From Muricea muricata (taxonomy: Eukaryota; Cnidaria; Anthozoa; Malacalcyonacea; Plexauridae): DNA of 64,000 nt. Below, one piece after another: positions 24,701-34,933 of this stretch. Numbering within the stretch: the stretch's first letter is position 1; every line of letters starts with the position of its first letter. The notes under the pieces are model-generated. The model had not been told where the DNA came from. It searched no databases and was given only the letters and a program-made list of their open reading frames with translations. A program made the translations under genes and the position numbers. The stretch covers positions 48,705,559-48,769,558 of the forward strand of contig OY979718.1 of assembly GCA_963855995.1 (NCBI GenBank). The letters run 5' to 3'.

Positions 24701-25714
24701 CTTTAGGTTACTTCTTTTGATCGTTTTAAACATCTACCTTAGCTACAGAGTAATTTCACTTGAACATGCAACAAAGTCATGGGAAACTATTGGTTTAGCT
24801 CCATCGTTGAAGTAAGTCGTTGCATGTATTAAATTCCTGTTACGTGTTGTACATAGCAGGCCGCCTGGCACAATTCGAAGGTCTTCTCTTCTGGACACCG
24901 TCTTTTTGTAGCTAGTATCAATGTATACACTGTAAAACCTCTTAATTACATAAAGAATTTTTATTTGCTTTCCAGTGATTTGCCCACAAACATAGACGAG
25001 TTTCGTAATCTTCTGTACAGGCAACAGTACATTCAAAGCATTCAGTTTAAAAGGTTAGTCTCAGATAACGTGAGTTGCCGTGGAATGACAATTCTGTAAT
25101 ATTTATTGTCTACCAGTTCACTCATTTGGCATTCCCCGGGAAAAGAAAATAATATATGTTCAATCTATTGTATTAGTGTTAGTAATCACTAATCAGTTTA
25201 TCTGTTTCAGATGGCAACATGTAATTTCGACCTCTATGCAGTTTTTACAGCAGGTTAGTAACGTTTTACTGTATATACATGCAATCACAATAGAACTGTT
25301 TGTTTTGAGAAGGAATATGTCGCGACTCAAAGTAAAGGGTCGAGTTTTTACCAAATTAAGTCGCAATTAAAATCGCAACCTGATAGAAATCGACAATTTA
25401 TATATTATCGCTCATGAATATTGAATGACTGGCGACTTAATTAAGACGTAGCTTATTTTCTCTTTTGTAAAACAAAAAAATGTTCGCCCTTCCAAAAATA
25501 TAAAAATCCGTCTATGCTTCACTGAGTACACTTTTAAAGTATGTGCATTAAACATGCGTTGTTTGGAGTTTACTACATGTGATAAAACATGGGAATACAA
25601 CTCCTCGTTCATGATTGAGTAAGGAAGTATGCTAATGTAAGTTATTTTTACATACAGGTACAAGATTCATTGAGTGAATTACAAAATGAGGTAGAAAAAT
25701 CGTTTACCACGTAA
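9493..25714 (+). CDS. GRAMD1/Aster-type sterol transfer protein, 23 coding exons
   Basis: GRAMD1 (Aster) proteins sit in the endoplasmic reticulum membrane, bind plasma-membrane lipid through a GRAM domain, and move cholesterol with a VASt/ASTER domain. The exons I placed are 9493-9722, 16309-16347, 16694-16829, 17173-17211, 17362-17443, 17815-17918, 18210-18305, 18560-18868, 19604-19934, 20296-20348, 20510-20600, 21081-21196, 21290-21337, 21423-21514, 21853-21902, 22690-22743, 22928-23056, 23187-23250, 24264-24299, 24707-24811, 24976-25053, 25211-25253 and 25658-25714. All introns are GT-AG and all phases agree. The sum is 2382 nt, or 793 residues plus stop. Approximate order: GRAM 149-266, acidic linker, basic linker, VASt ~458-640, transmembrane segment 692-713, short C-terminal tail. 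Vertebrate GRAMD1A/B are of similar size and order. A reading through the donor at 19935 would end at 19990 and give a shorter form without VASt. Confidence 0.9.
10903..11032. repeat. Hairpin in intron, ~50-bp arms
   Basis: The sequence cctgggaaacagtgac..ccagcctgttgttaaac is repeated inverted as gtttaacaacaggctc..cactgtttcccgagg. The short loop (~18 bp) is GC-rich (ggggcgaagcgaagccgag). This fold-back lies in the first GRAMD1 intron, next to the Tc1 remnant. Confidence 0.8.
11204..12050 (-). pseudogene. Tc1-family transposase pseudogene
   Basis: Read on the minus strand, an N-terminal start at 12050 gives MVKTRELFQKFREEIVA then a stop. The helix-turn-helix part appears around 11687-11908 (including NPRITAKNLKESL). 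The catalytic part runs from about 11690 to 11204: TDETKLELFG (first Asp), DWTFDDPKHTSKS (second Asp), and SQSPDLNLIDNLWWDLK. There the usual Glu of DD34E (normally '.IENLWWDLK') is Asp. Stops and frame changes show that it is dead. It sits in intron 1 of the GRAMD1-like gene, opposite to that gene. No terminal repeats were recognised. Confidence 0.85.
12220..12546 (+). other. Unassigned repeat-like open frame in intron 1
   Basis: The open frame starts in a (GT)n/(G)n tract and ends ...YKQAVLYIYEVQSWQAVVSQ... before a stop. The segment ttcgtctttattccagagac resembles 3' pieces of dispersed elements, and a related 'atcgtctttatgtatctgagc' occurs near 40878. It is more likely part of a non-autonomous element than an exon. 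Confidence 0.25.
12997..13436. mobile_element. hAT-type MITE with poly-G/poly-C tracts
   Basis: The ends read cagggccttttttaa inward from both sides. The element is flanked by the perfect 8-bp duplication tctcaaag (12989-12996 and 13437-13444). The interior contains a G12-type tract near 13022 and a C17-type tract near 13393, with no coding capacity. The perfect duplication marks a recent insertion into the GRAMD1 intron. Confidence 0.9.
13504..13583 (+). repeat. tRNA-derived sequence (pseudogene or SINE head)
   Basis: The A-box-like tggctcaattgg is followed by the B-box-like gaattcaaatcgc. The outer 9 bases gttgtctcg pair perfectly with cgagacaac at the other end, an acceptor-stem-like closure. 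The D-arm is disrupted (aatagaatagaa), so this is not a functional tRNA. It is probably the Pol III promoter part of a SINE or an old tRNA pseudogene. Confidence 0.6.
14082..14275 (+). CDS. GRAMD1-like alternative first exon b
   Basis: ATG at 14082 (MSTTTEEKHK...) reads 64 codons plus two bases to the donor aaag|gtattg. Like exon a it is acidic, Ser/Pro-rich and ends in phase 2. Use of this exon gives 781 residues. It cannot be spliced in after exon a through the cag at 14095-14097, because that junction would create a stop (TG|A). It reads as a separate first exon with its own promoter upstream, in the 13.6-14.0 kb region. Confidence 0.65.
14870..15510. repeat. Partial inverted repeat with 'gccggagtt' blocks
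   Basis: At 14922-14993 and 15437-15500 the sequence holds repeated ccggag/ctccgg words in inverted order (gccggagttttgctc versus actccggcagcac; ccggagtttgcactgc). It looks like a diverged MITE ~600 bp long with ends near cagtgca. No target duplication was found. Confidence 0.4.
17362..18631 (+). CDS. GRAM domain exons of GRAMD1-like gene
   Basis: Four exons (17362-17443, 17815-17918, 18210-18305 and the first part of 18560-18868) encode the GRAM domain. Its first strand region reads FRRLFKNIPESEKLI. The hallmark passage is RDILVHGRLYVSQNWLCFYA followed by NIFGWET. Then come the strand with LKHVTSLTKEKTALVIPNAI and the helix TYRSLQQIWRN. The 'G+LYVS..W.CFYSN.FGWET' pattern is diagnostic of GRAMD1/2 and yeast Lam/Ysp proteins. 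The rest of exon 18560-18868 is strongly acidic (DDDIIIVDED). Confidence 0.9.
19604..19934 (+). CDS. Linker exon between GRAM and VASt domains
   Basis: This 331-nt exon encodes a low-complexity, Ser/Thr/Arg/Lys-rich linker (including KFPFPFKKEFSPLMRRRNQR) with an acidic end (SDSNEEEE). It ends in phase 1. The next visible VASt exon at 20510 starts in phase 0, and the 53-nt exon at 20296-20348 resolves the mismatch. If the donor at 19935 is not used, translation adds about 18 residues and stops at 19990. Confidence 0.8.
20296..22743 (+). CDS. VASt/ASTER sterol-binding domain exons
   Basis: Seven exons carry the domain. The 53-nt exon (20296-20348) supplies the conserved Cys-rich start (VLCPCESHLNLECLNE), and 20510-20600 follows with EYAIDVDRLYEYLFTDCDF, aligning with the 'F.I.V..LF.LLFTDS.F' start of animal VASt domains. 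Next come DLDIEPWVEEDDKKKRAVKY, the strand TINLGLTIGPKTSRIQE, YSEPGQFYVVETN, INEGVPYADSFVVNHRYCLS and SVKYVRPVWGFVK. The last helix is in 22690-22743. The domain forms a hydrophobic cavity for cholesterol. The pattern follows vertebrate GRAMD1 closely. Confidence 0.88.
22025..22563. mobile_element. 540-bp palindromic MITE in GRAMD1 intron
   Basis: The left half, with tgcatgttagactaactttc and catcctaaaattaatagaattgccaag, is mirrored in the right half almost throughout. The centre lies near 22285-22300 between gcgaggaaaaagttaccact and agtggctttttcctcgc. The same core (aagtttggtgg..ttgtaaa..atggaaaatat) recurs at 53700-53970, so this is a family. It lies in the intron between the exons ending 21902 and starting 22690. 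Confidence 0.85.
22928..25714 (+). CDS. C-terminal exons with ER transmembrane anchor
   Basis: Exons 22928-23056 and 23187-23250 encode a charged, Arg/Ser-rich stretch. Exon 24264-24299 (36 nt) and exon 24707-24811 together make one hydrophobic segment, residues ~692-713 (begins WFLGVFVF, ends NIYLSY), the expected tail anchor in the ER. The last three exons encode a short lumenal or cytosolic helix-rich tail. The stop TAA is at 25712-25714. The junctions 24299|24707 (TT|G) and 24811|24976 (AA|T) keep frame. Confidence 0.85.
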
Positions 25715-26401
25715 CGACATCTTGAACGGTGCTCTGCCTCGTGTCAAGTCGACTCATTTGCGATTAGAAAGGCCAGAAACAAGAGCGTAGTGTACGCAAT
25801 GTGCTTTCTGTTGTGTCTATCGTTCCACAGTAAAACGCAGTTTGTTTCTGCCAGATCAGACATAAATTGTGCCGCACAAAAACTAGAAAGATTAAATGTG
25901 CAAGTGATGACGTTCAGTACTAAGACTGTTCGTGTGGAGTCTTGCTGGTTCAAGGTACCTCCTCTTGCCTTAGACTTCTTTTGTGCGGGAGATTGCATTC
26001 ATTTGTTCATTATTTGATTAATTAAATTATGTGATAAGAAAATGAAATATATCTATACATATATATGTATGATTTAAAATAGCAAATAAACTATTACACT
26101 TCCCGAAGGGTAAGTGTCTTAAATCTACCCCTTCGTCGTTCGTCAACGAGAAATTGACTTTCCATCGCGACAACGCGCGCCCAGAGTGTGCGATACTTCA
26201 TGTCAACAATGTACAAAAGCCTGTACGTCTGAACCTCTATGAATTTCCTAGTTACTTGCGTTTACTTTGGGATACGTGGTCACTATGTACATATATAGAT
26301 GTTTTTGGTATTTTCTGGTTACTTTTCACACTGGACTGAAAGAGCCAGTGTCTTAAAATGGCCCTTTTCTCTCTTCGTTCTTTTTTTCGTGGTCACAGGT
26401 A
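25715..26401. other. 3' UTR and intergenic sequence
   Basis: This includes the likely 3' UTR of the GRAMD1-like gene up to about 26.1 kb. A short plus-strand open frame at 26154-26339 has no recognisable domain. Confidence 0.5.
26085..26090 (+). terminator. Likely polyadenylation signal of GRAMD1-like gene
   Basis: AATAAA lies 371 bases after the stop codon, the first canonical hexamer downstream on this strand. Confidence 0.5.
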
Positions 26402-26947
26402 CAGTGGAACCCCGCCTTACGGCCACCTCGATAATACGGTCATCTCGATAATACGGTCACTTTTTTTGGTCCCGGCGAAACACCAATGCATTTTATATTA
26501 AAGTTACCCCTTTAATACGGCCACCCCGCTAATACGGCCAACGGCCACATTGCCGAGTCCCAAACTAATGAAATCACCCCGTTAGTACGGACATTCTAAA
26601 TGTGTCTACAGACGAAAACATAATTTAAGACTCCAAACATAGATGTAGACCATGACATCCGTGTTATATCATGTTACTTATTGTATTCTTAATATAAAAG
26701 TAACGCATTTAAAACATTACATATAGGCTTCAGTTAAAAGTGAAAAAAGTAAAGGTTTTTAACGTCGTTTATGCAGTTATTAATTGGTATAGTAGTATCG
26801 TGTTGTTGCTGTGCTTTTGAAATAAATTTTTTAACATGGCTTTTATGTCACAATTGAAATTTGATATTATCCCGTTAATACGGTCATCCCGATAATACGG
26901 CCATATTATTTCGACCCGTTGGTGACCGTATTAACGGGGTTCAACTG
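26402..26947. mobile_element. pogo/Tigger-type MITE, 546 bp, TA duplication
   Basis: The left end reads cagtggaaccccgcctta and the right end, inverted, cagttgaaccccgttaat. Both sides are flanked by TA (26400-26401 and 26948-26949). Internal arrays of 'aatacggtca/aatacggccac' occur near both ends. Ends of the form CAGT.GAACCCCG with TA target sites are typical of pogo/Tigger elements. It has no coding capacity. Confidence 0.85.
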
Positions 26948-27173
26948 TATGACTCTCCATTTTAGACAGCGGGCTCATTTTCAATATGGCGGACGTCAAG
27001 GAATTTTCTTGTTTCACTTATTTCTAAAGCTCTATTTCGGGCAAATTACTGTTGTTTGCGGTAAATCTGAATAAACAGGGAACTATGGAATTTTCCTTTA
27101 ATTTGATTAGCAATTATGGATATTTCATTACATATTTCTGTATTTCATTTTCCAGAAACTCAATTAATATATA

Positions 27174-27481
27174 CTAATATACAGTATTTAAAGGTAGGTT
27201 GCAGTCCATAATGTAAACAAATGCTTGGTTTATATGTTGAACTGCTGTATTTGTAAAATATGATTTACTAACTAAATGCCTGACACTGTTCTGGTTTGCT
27301 TTGCTCATAGATGAATATAAACTAGTGTTTAGATTCAAAAAAATTTCAGTCGGTCCCCCTTTGTTATGAGCAGAACCAATGTGCAGAAGGGACTGTAACC
27401 TACGTTTAACTGTTGGGTTTAACACACTACTACATTCTCTCAAATGTTCTGCCTTGGAGTTGTGCCTTACTTGACACACTG
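27174..27481 (-). CDS. Hypothetical C-terminal exon (unrecognised)
   Basis: On the minus strand a frame opens after 'taaacag' and runs ~100 codons (VCQVRHNSKAEHLRECS... to ...NLPLNTVY) to a stop. Its composition looks protein-like and the preceding CAG could be an acceptor, but the pyrimidine tract is poor and no upstream partner exon was found. It lies just outside the left repeat of the P-like element. It could be an old exon of that element or chance. Confidence 0.2.
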
Positions 27482-27546
27482 TTTATTTTTTAGAGTCATT
27501 TCTTGATTAGACGATGCTACAACTAATTTATGGAACTTCACAATCA

Positions 27547-27577
27547 GGGCGCTTATATATAGGGCGCTTATATATAG
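27547..27577. repeat. Tandem 'agggcgcttatatat' motif next to left end
   Basis: Two copies of the 17-base unit gggcgcttatatatagg... lie directly outside the left bipartite repeat. Related copies occur inside the element at ~31376-31391 (agggtgcttatatatacg) and at 34936-34960, just upstream of the transposase start, the last as a palindrome. The spread of copies suggests binding sites for an element protein. This function is inferred. Confidence 0.5.
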
Positions 27578-27578
27578 G

Positions 27579-27620
27579 GCGGTGCAACGAGAGCGCGCGC
27601 GCTGATCGACGTGTGATGCG
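27579..27620. repeat. Left bipartite terminal inverted repeat
   Basis: It comprises gcggtgcaa at 27579-27587 and tgatcgacgtgtgatgcg at 27603-27620. The matching right copy lies at 35837-35878. Confidence 0.8.
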
Positions 27621-27685
27621 GGGGATTGGTGCCTAGAGTAGAAATAAATTTAGTTCGATTATAAAATATACAAAGCAAAATAAAA

Positions 27686-29108
27686 ATGGAGGGTGTATTA
27701 AGTGATCCAGACAAAGATCCAGACTTGACTGTGGCCACCAGTATGTCAGACGACACTACAAAACCCATTTCATCTACCGACATTTACGACCTATCTCTTG
27801 ATTCATCGAGCATTTGCTCAGGTGTAACGAACGAAAATTTAATATTTTTTCTACAATACTTCGCAAAAATTTACACTGAAAAAGAAGTCAAAGAAGCAAA
27901 AGTGATTTCAATGGCACTGGGAGTATTATCTTCGGAAAGGCATGATGTCGTACGAATATTTATCAAAAGTGTCGTATCTTTTTTTAAAGACTGTTTTCGT
28001 GAAGTTGAACGCGAAAATAATCAGCAACAAAAAGCGATCAAAGAAAGTCGAAAAGATCTTTGCGGAAAGGAGATCAAATAGCTGCCATTACGCTGTAGTG
28101 CAAAACGCATGGGATAATTTGTTGTGTTGTCTAGAAAAAAATCCAGAAGCGATAAAGAATGAATTTTCAAATGTTTCAGAAACCATACTGCAACAAATAC
28201 TGCAGCATTTCTGGTCGGTCAAAAGTAATAAGGCAGAATTAAATGTGAAGCTTAATGATCAGCAATGCACTGGAATGTAGTCATTTTCGACAAGTTGTAC
28301 CGACTCGAGTGAGTACGAAAGCATAAAAGATCACGCCGGTTGGGCTTTGAAACGGACAAGAGATGTACTTGTAAAGGGCCCAAGTCAAATACCTCTTAAA
28401 GTGACTGACGAGCCAACTTCAACAATTTTATATGCCGATAAGCCATCTGCGATAGAAATCATCTCCCTCTTAGGAACGGACGTAAAACAGCTCGACAGCA
28501 ACTTCAGGTTTATTATTCATGACCATGTTACTCCTTTTTTCGTGTATCTCCACGTCTTAGTGGAAGAAATGCTCAAACCGTTAAATTTTGAAACTCAAAA
28601 AGGCAAGGTTTTACTGCAATGCTTATCGGAATTGAGCAAAAACAAGGAGTTGAGAGAAAAATGGCTTGCTTTGGTTTCAAATTCCGACTTAAAAACTGCG
28701 ATTGTTGTGTTACAGAGGGTCGTAACCTTTTTTGTAAAGTCGAAACAGCAAATTGTGAGAGAAAAAGAAGGATTAAAACCAAATAAAAACAGTATATCTT
28801 TAAGGCAAGGAATAAAATCAAGTATAAAAAAAATACTAGTCGGCAGACGCGTGCCTCGACCGAAATTTTGACCGTGCGAGAGGCTTTCGGATGTTCAAAA
28901 ACTGTTGCTGATTTCTTGAGCAATCTTGAAAAATTGCCACAGACAGGTAAAAAAGCACTTTTATCCGAACTACATGGAAAGGAACTGACAAAAATTTTGA
29001 AAGCTATTGGACAACCTGGACTGAAAGGGAAAAGAAAAGAAAACCAGATAACTCTGCTTCTGCAAGCCATTGAAAAAGGGGTATCAAGTATAAGAAGTCC
29101 TGAAGAGG
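27686..29108 (+). pseudogene. Unrecognised accessory gene of the P-like element, SAP-like C-terminus
   Basis: ATG at 27686 opens an acidic N-terminus (MEGVLSDPDKDPDLT), then a helical region. At about 28070 the frame shifts by one and continues through 28860, interrupted by one TAG at 28278-28280. Near 28855 it shifts again to a frame reading TVREAFGCSKTVADFLSNLE, ending at a good donor (gaag ag|gtatgt, 29108). The last ~60 residues (LLSELHGKELTKILKAIGQ, ...GKRKENQITLLLQAIEKG) resemble a SAP DNA-binding helix pair. With the breaks ignored, ~470 residues are covered. I do not recognise the family. Any exon after 29108 was not found. The opposite strand's 28573-29127 frame is its shadow. Confidence 0.6.
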
Positions 29109-29134
29109 TATGTACACAAAACATCAAAATTTAG

Positions 29135-31585
29135 TATATCAGTATATCCAGATATCAGTCACATATAATTTTTTAGGGCCAGTTATGCATTGGCAATTAT
29201 GCATGGATCATTTATGCCATACCCCCCCCCCCCCTTGAATGAGGTAATACAAATTGTATTTGTACAGCTTCATGGATTAACACTATTCCTTCATTTAAAA
29301 GGGAAATTTCTGACAATATAGTTATAATTATACATATTATTTATTAATAACAATATTATACATGTATTTTTAGTTGAAACGTTAAATGAAGCCTGAACAA
29401 ATTGAAAATGGCTGGATCCTGCTCAATACATGCACTCAAAGATGTATCAACCAGAAGTTACCTGTACTTGTGAATATTCAATATTTCTTTTAGGAAGACT
29501 GGTAATTACATGTAATGGTAAATAATAAGTGTCCAAGGGTCTGATTATATGCTCCAGTTTACCTGGGATTAAACAAAGCATAAAATAATTTTGAGGTATT
29601 GAAATAAGTCATAGTCTATGACATGAAAAATGTTTAATTCTTGATTGCTTGAGATTTTTGTTTTGCAGAAATATGATATAAACAAAATGGTGTTGGGCAA
29701 CTTTTGTAACAACTGTTTTATTGATCAATACTGAAAGCATTGTAACTTTGGTTGTTTCGTTTCATAAAATGACTCAATTCAATACCTCAAGATCATTTTT
29801 GCACTTCATTTAAACCTGGTAAGTGGAACCATATAATCAGTCCTTAAATAGGTTCATCCTCCCTGACCCTCACATCCCCACCCCCACCCTGGGACTATGT
29901 AGGGATTTGATTTCATTTGAATTGCTCCAAAGTAGCTAATTCAACAATAAAAAGATAAATAAGCTGCTAATCCCCACATAGGTCCAGGGCGAGGGGAGTA
30001 TGAGGTCGTACTACTGCATTCTTGTCATTGTAGACACAAAAATTATTCCTACAATATCATATTATTTCTATTAAGCCCCCCCCCCAATACATTTATACAG
30101 ACATAATTGAAACCATGACTATATACTTTAGAGGGAGTTATTGGAGGGTGCTTTAGCTGGAGGGAGGTTAATAATTTTTTCCTCTCAAAAGGGGGGCTTA
30201 TTAGAGAGGGAGTTTTCGTGGAGAGGGGGTAAATAGAGAGAATATGGTAATTACCATTACTTTGAAGACGGCTGCAGTTAGCAGCTAAAAATTTAGCATA
30301 TATTTTTAATTAGAAAACTTTTAACTAGAGCAGATACTATTATAGACAAATATTAGTATTCACTGTCAAAGTACCCCTCCTTCCCCAAATACAATGTTGA
30401 CTGTGATATGAACTATCACTCAATAAGCTTGTTTCCTATTTGTGACTTATCTGCCCTTTAGTCTAATGCAATAGTCAATTCAACTCCCCCCCACCCTCAA
30501 TGTAGAAAAAGATCATTTTATTTGCTAATTACCTGGTTCACCAGTAGGTGGGTTTCACTCAATCCTTTTACATAGGACAATGCTTGGTGGTCAGCTTTAC
30601 ACATAATGTCACTTTGTGCCTTGTGGAAGCGAGCAAATTTGTTAAATTGTATGTATGTCCTACCAAACACAAGCTCAATACATATAAATGAATAATATTT
30701 AACTCGATCCGATGACTACCAAGCACTAAACATATCACGTGACTGAAACCCACTCATAGGGAGACAAAAAGCGGTTAATTCCCAGCTAATTTCTGCATAT
30801 GCTTGGGGGGGGGCGGGAGTTCAAGTGACTAGTGCATAAACAATCAACCCTCTATGTTACTGCCTAAACTACTAAGATGAAATAAAATCATCCTCAGAAA
30901 TATAGAAAAACTAGACTTGATAACTCATACTAATCGAGATTAACATGAATTTCGTTTTCCCACATCAACTTTCCCACCAACGACTTAAACCATCTGGTGT
31001 CTGGTATATAAAAATATGTGAGACACACTGATTATAGTGATTGCATTAAATTGCAATGGAGATCAAGGCAAGGCAAACACTATTCATGATAAGGGCACTT
31101 TAACCCCCCGCCCCCCACTTTTACCCAGTAAAGAGTTTGGGAACCAAGGACAGCAACAACAGAAAATAAAATAACATAGATAATAATATGTGTACTGTAT
31201 GTGAGCTAAAGCACATAGAATTAATTAACCTCTATATATGCCTTGTGAAAGTACTTATTTTTCTTTTGATTATATATGCTTATGTGCACACACTTTGCTA
31301 ATTCAAATAGGGTAAAACACCCTATATAACTTCCAACTTTAACAGTTGGCATTGTCTGCAAACAGTAAAAATCAGGGTGCTTATATATACGCGTCCTGGT
31401 AAAAATAGTGCAAATATAGTATTGTAGCTGTTTAAACACTACTGCATACTAGAGTGCTCATTTCAATACAAATTTATGCAGTTGCCTTGTTGATGACTAT
31501 AATATTGCTGATCACTATGTCTTAATCGATGTTGCCGTTCTTAGTTCCTGAACTCTCTGATCAAGCCACCACAGGGTATTTTTGG
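29135..31585. repeat. Non-coding interior of the P-like element
   Basis: There is no credible ORF. It contains a small inverted pair 'ccctgggactatgtagggat' (~29898) versus 'tccccacataggtccaggg' (~29972). It also has an inverted 'taagcccccc' (~30074) and 'ggggggctta' (~30192) with gagaggg repeats, and a weaker pair at 30548 and 30742 (gtgggtttcact / actgaaacccac). Several C-runs occur. These look like small MITEs nested in the element. Confidence 0.5.
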
Positions 31586-34500
31586 TTAAATTTCTACAGC
31601 CCACAAATGTGAAAAAATGCCATCAACATCAACCCTTTTTGGGAGACTATTTTCTTGATTGACCTGGCACAAGTCATCTACATCACCTTGGAATACATTA
31701 GTCTCTTTCCTTGCAACTGTTTTGGCCACTTGATGTGAAATGGTGCTATTTACATTGTACCCATATGTGTATGCTGTCATGTTGTTGGAGCCACCGCAGG
31801 ATTGCCTTTGTACCGAGAAGAAAGACTCAACAATATCTTGGTTCAATCTTTTGGGAATGACATAATGATGACTTCCACAGGTTGCTTTAAACTCTGGACT
31901 TTCAATATACCTTACCAAATCTGCAAGTCCATTAATTGCAATCTAAAAGTTTAGAAAGTAAATTTAATATATTGCTTGGTATATATTTCTATAATTATAC
32001 ACATATGTATGTCTATACATTAAAACAGCATCATAATATGACTGAAGATCCTTTAGAGAACAGTTACCCAAGTGGCACCACTTTAATAGGTCAGGGAGGG
32101 AGGAAAACTTTACCTGTAAATCAAACATTGTCTGCCAACTTATAAAGTGAAAGGCTCTATCACTTTTTGTCATATATTGATTGGAAAGTTGATGCCTCCA
32201 TTTGCGAAAGCAGGACATCATTCAGTTGTTTTAATCTTTGATCTGATGATGATGATAATGGTTGAGTATCATTGAAAACACTCCAAAGTTTCTCACAATG
32301 ATGAATGTATTTCTGGGTGGATGAAGTTGTATCAGACTCAAATTTCTCCATATCCTCTCTTACTTTTGAATTCAAAACCTGTACAGCAAGTTTTACTCGC
32401 ATTTTGCTAAGTGAGTCCAAATGGACATGGGAACTTCTGATATCTGTTGAAAATAAGTGCCGCTGACAGTCCCTCTTGTAGACAGAATAGATGTGGTTCC
32501 AAAGAATTGGCTTTGAATCAAGTGTTAAGCATCGTGAATATCTGGCAGAGTCTTCTTTATTCCCACTGTTAAAAATATTATTTCGGAGTTTTTTAAGAAG
32601 ATGTGGTGGATCAGATAGGAATATTAAGGGTTTCTTTGAAAATGGGTTAGTAGTTGAACTGTTGTCTTCATTGCAGCCATTCATTAACATAAATGCTCGG
32701 TTTTCAGCAGCTCCATCACAGCATGTTACTAGAACTGTGAAATCATGTGCTTGTAATAAACCAACTCCTTGCCAAAAGATTCGATTTAGGTTAGATGCTG
32801 AAATACCTCTTGTAAGGAAATAACCACATGGATAACTGAATGAGCTAAAGAGACTCTTGAAATAAAATTGGAGAACATGTGTCGCTAGTTTTTCTTGCAA
32901 GGAACTACCTGTTTTTTTAGCATCATTGTCATTATCCAAATCCACAAAGCCGATTAATTCCCAAGACGATGGATCAAATAAAAGACCTTCTTTGATTTTC
33001 ACCTCATCAAAAAACAGACCACCCATTTTCCCTACATCATTAATTCCCTGACTTTCAAAAGCATATCTCATACCACCAAGAACAGATGTTTGCCATCCAG
33101 ATTTAGAAGAACAGAAGTTTTTGTAATCAGAGAGAGTTCGTCCACTGGGGAGCTTTAAAAATCCTGACTCTCTTAAATCAGAATATAGTGAATGTGATCG
33201 GGTATACAGTCGAAGACACCATTTCAAAACGGAAGAATGCCATCTCATTTGTCTTGCAGGTACATTAAGTGCTTTAGCTTGATCTTTCAAAAGAGTGATT
33301 AGGAAAAGATCGGACTCACTACCAATGTGCTCAATGATATGATTGTCGAGCAGGTGCTTTTTACTAAATCCTTTCATACAACAAAGCCATTCACACGTAT
33401 ATGCCCTCTCAATAGGTGGAACATCACACATTGTTTTCATATGGCATGTCCTGATGTGTTTCATTAACAAATCCTTTGATTCAAACTCATTTTCACAACT
33501 GCAGTCTTTCCAGTAACAAGTGTTATCACAATGCTTTTCTTTCACTTTTTTCAAACCAGTGCTTAATTGGTCAAATAGCATCCTAAAATCAGCATCAGTA
33601 ACCTGACCAACAGTACTCATTGTATCTTGATGTTCCTTAAGTCGCTTAACTCTTGTCTCAAGTTTATGTATTTGCTCAGCCATGTGGCGACTTTTTTCAA
33701 CAAGGTCTTCTTTTGTCAAGTAATCAAACCGTACAAACTTTGTCATGCTTTCGACATTCTTATTCTTACTCCGAGATTTAATAGTGCGCATATAATGATT
33801 TACTTTTACACAGGCTTCACACCTGGCACCAGCTTTAACGATCAATGGACACTTAGTTGATCGAATGATTTTTACTTCTAAATTAGATGGTAATCTTTCT
33901 ACATATGCAGCAGGTTCTCCAGCAACAGTTTTGTAGACTGGTATTTCACATCCATGTATACCTTGTATCTGATCATCATACTCACTAGCTAGCACCCCAG
34001 GACAAATGCAGCAACTCTCCAATTGCTCAATAAACAAATACAAGTCACTAAGACTATGGATAGGATTTGACATGTTCTTATACTCCTCATGATTGATCTT
34101 TATTTGCCTTGGTCTCCCTCCAACGATAAATTTATAAGAACCATCTGCTAATACTGTAACTTGATATTCTCTGTTAGCAAGATTATTTCCAAAGTAATGC
34201 AAATACACCTCTGATTTTGTAACATTTGCAGCAACTTTCCACTTAGGAAATCTTCTGGAGATTGTATCGCTTCTACCATTAACCTTGCAGGCAAGACTAT
34301 CCAACTTACTCAACTGTTGAGCAACAGAAACACTGGCTGTACTGAGCGCATCACGCAAGTTTTTGTAATCTTGGGCACTCACTTCATGGTTGTTAATTAG
34401 TAGGTTAATAAGGACTTGCTGGTGCTTTTTTATTGTATCGTCTACATTCAAGTGGAAATATTTCCATCGAAGAATCCCTTTAAATTTACCTAAGCCTTTT

Positions 34501-34886
34501 GTTGAATTAGTGATAGATCTATAGAAATAGTTTCGCAAACTTACACAGTCAAAGTGAATGCCATAAACATCCCACACAGCATTAGATACTCCTTCAAACT
34601 TCTCTGGCGAATATCCTTTCACCGAGTTTATATTATTACCAGGTACAGATATTTTAATTAAACTATATAGAAGGAGTTCTTCTGGTTGAAGTGGTAATCC
34701 ACTGCTGTATTCCAGTGCCGTTGTGGATGGGAAAAAGTGAGCATCAGCATTTTGTGCAACTTGTTGAAGCCTTTCATTTTCAATTGCAGACAAAGTGGAT
34801 GAAGAGGATGTGTCACCAACTGAATTAGTTGTCAAACTATCACTCTCTGAACTTAATTTAATACGTTTACAACACGACGAAGACAT
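31586..34886 (-). pseudogene. P-element/THAP9-type transposase with C2H2 fingers, two exons, one frameshift
   Basis: Exon 1 (34886-32114) starts ATG and is open for 907 codons. Residues 457-482 (CYWKDC..H....H) and 498-520 (CEWLCC..H...H) form two C2H2 fingers with the Trp spacing of GLI/ZIC-like fingers. No THAP motif is visible at the N-terminus. The RNase H-like core follows: D627 in FFDEVKIKEGL, D724 in CCDGAAENR, and the conserved DPPHLLKKLRNN (759-770) before the GTPase-like insertion. At ~32165 a run of five A shifts the frame. One base fewer gives KSDRAFHFISWQTMFDLQ up to the donor cag|gtaaag. The intron is 32113-31943. Exon 2 (31942-31586) carries RLNQDIVESFFSVQRQ, whose Glu is the likely third catalytic residue, and GGSNNMTAYT. 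Near-complete, so probably young. Confidence 0.85.
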
Positions 34887-34933
34887 GACTCAAAGGTTTT
34901 TTGGTTTTACAGTGTATATTTATCAAAACAAAT

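Noticed and set aside
28573-29127. 184-residue minus-strand ORF
   Set aside because: It is antisense to the accessory gene of the P-like element, with Leu/Phe-rich shadow composition.
32491-32823. 110-residue plus-strand ORF
   Set aside because: It is the shadow of the P-like transposase on the opposite strand.
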